From positions 1,626,001 to 1,690,000 of the forward strand of contig NZ_CP016786.1 in NCBI RefSeq assembly GCF_002285495.1: 64,000 bases of DNA. The letters are read 5' to 3'. The stretch is from Clostridium isatidis. GTDB lineage: Bacteria > Bacillota > Clostridia > Clostridiales > Clostridiaceae. Made by a program: the position numbers and the translations under genes. The notes under the pieces are model-generated. The model was not told the DNA's origin. It did no database searches and saw only the letters and a program-made list of their open reading frames with translations. Of the stretch, positions 62,069-64,000 are shown one piece after another; positions within the stretch are counted from its first letter, which is position 1; the number at the start of each line of letters is the position of its first letter.

Positions 62069-62530
62069 TTACTTCATTTTAGGAAAATCCATTTGTCTTA
62101 GTGCCTCATAAGCCACAATCGCCACAGTATTAGAAAGATTTAAACTTCTAGTACTTGTTTCTATTAAAGGTACCCTTATTCCTTCGTGTCTTAAATGAAC
62201 TTCTTCTGGAACTCCGGAGGTTTCCCTTCCAAACATTATAAAATCCCCTTCTTTAAAAGATACTTCATGATAAGACTTTCCAGCATGAGTTGTTGCTAAA
62301 TAAATTCTTTCATTTCCATATTTCTTTAAAAAATCCTCATAGCTTTCGTGTACTTCAATATTTAAATCTGCCCAGTAATCTAATCCTGCTCTTTTTACTG
62401 CTTTATCATCTATACTAAAGCCAAGGGGCTTAATTAGATGCAGTTTTGAGTTTGTTAATACACAAGTCCTTGCTATATTTCCTGTATTTGATGGTATTTC
62501 TGGTTGATATAAAACTATATTTAAATTCAC
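62069..62530 (-). CDS. trmL: tRNA (cytidine/uridine-34) 2'-O-methyltransferase TrmL, 153 residues
   Basis: SPOUT-class methyltransferase. NIVLYQPEIPSNTGNIARTC at the start, HLIKPLGFSIDDKAVKRAGL, DYWADLNIEV, FGRETSGVPEE and RSLNLSNTVAIVAYEALRQM (knot motifs). Methylates the wobble base of certain leucine tRNAs. Length matches the family. 21 bases upstream of degV2 and possibly co-transcribed. Confidence 0.93.
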   Translation of the reverse strand: MNLNIVLYQPEIPSNTGNIARTCVLTNSKLHLIKPLGFSIDDKAVKRAGLDYWADLNIEVHESYEDFLKKYGNERIYLATTHAGKSYHEVSFKEGDFIMFGRETSGVPEEVHLRHEGIRVPLIETSTRSLNLSNTVAIVAYEALRQMDFPKMK

Positions 62531-62599
62531 TTTTGTTTGCCTCCTGTAAAGGTGCTAACGCACAATAAAAAATTTAATTCTATTTTATATATTTCACAT

Positions 62600-62623
62600 T
62601 AAAAGGGCTGTTGAGGCAGCCCT
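62600..62623 (-). terminator. Terminator of the HAD hydrolase gene
   Basis: AGGGCTGCCTCAACAGCCCT forms a tight hairpin, followed by TTTT on the minus strand, about 95 bases after the gene end. Confidence 0.8.
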
Positions 62624-62718
62624 ATTATAACTATATAAAGAATCATACTATATCTATTTATTTAAGTCAAAGGCTAAAGAATTATTTTACATTTATTTAA
62701 TTAAAATTTTAACTAATT

Positions 62719-63552
62719 CTATTTAATAAATTTATCTAATGCCTTTGCTACTCCATCATCTACATTGGTAGAAGTTATGTAATCTGCAATTTCCTTAAGG
62801 GGCTCAATAGCATTACCCATGGCAACTCCTAATCCTGCATACTCAATCATTGATAAATCATTTTCATTGTCACCTATAGCCATAATCTCTTCTCTTTTTA
62901 TTCCATAGTATTCTGCTAAAGCCTTAACTGCAGTACCTTTTGATACTCCCTTATTACCTATTTCTACACTTCTTGAACCTGAGCCGAAATAAACAATTCC
63001 TTCTATATCTTTTAATTTTTCTTTTAATTTAGCTATTTTTTCAGGTTTAATTGAAAAAGCAATACACTTTGTTATTTGATTATGATTTTTTTCAAAAAAT
63101 TCTTTCCATTTCTTCTTATCTTTAATTACATGATAATTTATTTTAAGATTTTCATATCCAACTTGTTTGGTCATGTATATTTTTGTGCCTACTTCAGTTA
63201 TTATACTGCTTGAATAAATCCCTCCAAGAGTATAAAAATGAAAAAATACCTTCATTTCATATAATAAATCAATTAATTTTAGACATTCATTTAGACTTAT
63301 AGTATTTTCATATATTACTTTATTAGTTATCTTATCCCTTACTATTGCACCATTTGCAGCAATAACTGGGGAATTTACTCCTAAAAAGTTTGAAAAATAC
63401 TCTGCGTTATTATATATTCTTCCAGTAGTAACTACAATTTGAATTCCTTTATCATGAACTCTTTTTATTGAATTTTTATTTACAGTAGATATTTTTTTCC
63501 CTTTCCCAAGCAAAGTTCCATCCATATCAATACAAACCATCTTGTAACTCAT
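62719..63552 (-). CDS. Cof-type HAD hydrolase, 277 residues
   Basis: HAD superfamily phosphatase of the Cof/YkrA type: VCIDMDGTLLGKGKK (nucleophile Asp and acid Asp), VTTGRIYNNAEYF, KGTAVKALAEYYGIKREEIM and GDNENDLSMIEYAGLGVAMG. Cap type C2. Dephosphorylates small sugar phosphates, nucleotides or cofactors; the substrate cannot be told. Start at ATG 63552 with AAGGAG upstream. Confidence 0.9.
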   Translation of the reverse strand: MSYKMVCIDMDGTLLGKGKKISTVNKNSIKRVHDKGIQIVVTTGRIYNNAEYFSNFLGVNSPVIAANGAIVRDKITNKVIYENTISLNECLKLIDLLYEMKVFFHFYTLGGIYSSSIITEVGTKIYMTKQVGYENLKINYHVIKDKKKWKEFFEKNHNQITKCIAFSIKPEKIAKLKEKLKDIEGIVYFGSGSRSVEIGNKGVSKGTAVKALAEYYGIKREEIMAIGDNENDLSMIEYAGLGVAMGNAIEPLKEIADYITSTNVDDGVAKALDKFIK

Positions 63553-63720
63553 AAAAGACTCCTTCAATTTGTTCTATAATATATATATAATATCATCTAA
63601 AAAGGTCTTCGACAATAAATTTAACATTTCTATAATTAATGATATCTATATTTTTACCAATATTACTTTTATAATGTTATTATTATAAAATATTAATGAA
63701 AATTCATTTCTATCATTTAA

Positions 63721-63900
63721 TTATAAGGCTGTTTTAAAATTTAATTTCTTAAGACAAAACTTATAATTAAACAAATAAATAAAAAAGGCAGTTATTATCA
63801 CACACATAGTTACCCATAATACAGAATAAATACTTTGAAATGGATTATAACTAACAGCACTTGAAATATTGTTATACCACCATGCCTGATTATTTGCTTT
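63721..63900 (-). pseudogene. C-terminal fragment of a membrane protein
   Basis: The minus frame to the stop at 63721 reads NNISSAVSYNPFQSIYSVLW then VTMCVIITAFFIYLFNY, a likely membrane segment, then a basic tail. It has no ATG near the start and runs into a terminator hairpin upstream. It looks like the end of a degraded transporter or exporter gene. Confidence 0.3.
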
Positions 63901-63935
63901 AAAAAAAGAAGATTGGAGATCAATCTTCTTTTTTG
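63900..63935. terminator. Two-way terminator
   Basis: AAAAAAGAAGATTG and CAATCTTCTTTTTT arms with a six-base loop, A and T runs on both sides. Can act in either direction. Confidence 0.7.
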
Positions 63936-63963
63936 TAATTAATAGTTAATAGTTTTAAATTTT

Positions 63964-64000
63964 GATTTTCAGCCCTGAAAATCCTTCTTAACTGTGCATT
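63964..64000. repeat. GATTTTCAG...CTGAAAATC repeat, copy 2
   Basis: Inverted repeat followed by CCTTCTTAACTGTGCATT; related to 36736-36775. It runs off the window edge. Confidence 0.5.

Larger units (their letters stand above)
63553..64000. other. Right edge region without a complete gene
   Basis: About 450 bases. Holds a decayed membrane-protein tail, a two-way terminator and a repeat. No complete frame with a ribosome site is seen. Confidence 0.55.

Overview
The window is very AT-rich, with strong AGGAGG-type ribosome sites, a TPP riboswitch, a T-box leader, a tmRNA whose tag reads AEDNFALAA and a CggR-gap-pgk-tpiA-gpmI-eno glycolytic set. This points to a Firmicute of the Clostridium cluster I type. 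The species cannot be named from the sequence alone. Almost everything is encoded on the minus strand.

The left part (1 to about 32,290) is accessory DNA. Bases 1-3728 carry the start of a 3'-5' exonuclease or polymerase-like gene, an unknown 445-residue protein, and a run of five small genes (one is DUF960) that looks like part of a phage or integrative element. Two apparently identical 2564-bp IS66-family elements (3729-6292 and 29471-32034) lie in inverted orientation and bracket a 23-kb defence island. The island is one long minus-strand gene run: brxF, brxC, pglX (DUF1156 type), pglZ, a 234-residue BrxA-like candidate and a SNF2-type helicase. This is the gene content of a type 3 BREX phage-defence system. 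It is followed by a frame-shifted helicase C-terminus, an SfsA-like fragment, a RecD-like helicase with a nuclease-like tail, and a 1584-residue protein joining a sacsin/Hsp90-type ATPase to a UPF1-like helicase. A divergent RNase HI-SWIM gene sits upstream of brxF. At the right edge a serine-recombinase-like C-terminus, truncated by the second IS66, reads antisense into the 3' end of ssrA. The island therefore probably belongs to an element that integrated at the tmRNA gene.

The right part (32,216-64,000) is core chromosome. It holds ssrA; a thiM-thiE-thiD operon under a TPP riboswitch with a clear terminator; an Rrf2-type regulator with nearby direct repeats; nfnAB (electron-bifurcating transhydrogenase); and an iron-dependent alcohol dehydrogenase with an excellent sigma-54 promoter beside an enhancer-binding activator. 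Next come smpB, rnr, a PH-domain protein, secG and eno, then a kinase-like protein and a four-gene cysteine-type ABC transporter under a T-box with a probable TGC (Cys) specifier. The last stretch holds two degV genes, gpmI, tpiA, pgk, gap, cggR, rpoN, trmL and a Cof-type HAD phosphatase. Trans-translation (ssrA, smpB, rnr) and sigma-54 control (rpoN, activator, promoter) are each represented by several parts within the window.

Intergenic DNA holds several repeat types: ACTCC-rich degenerate arrays beside the 3' ends of three genes, and three palindromic families. No CRISPR array, rRNA or tRNA gene was seen.
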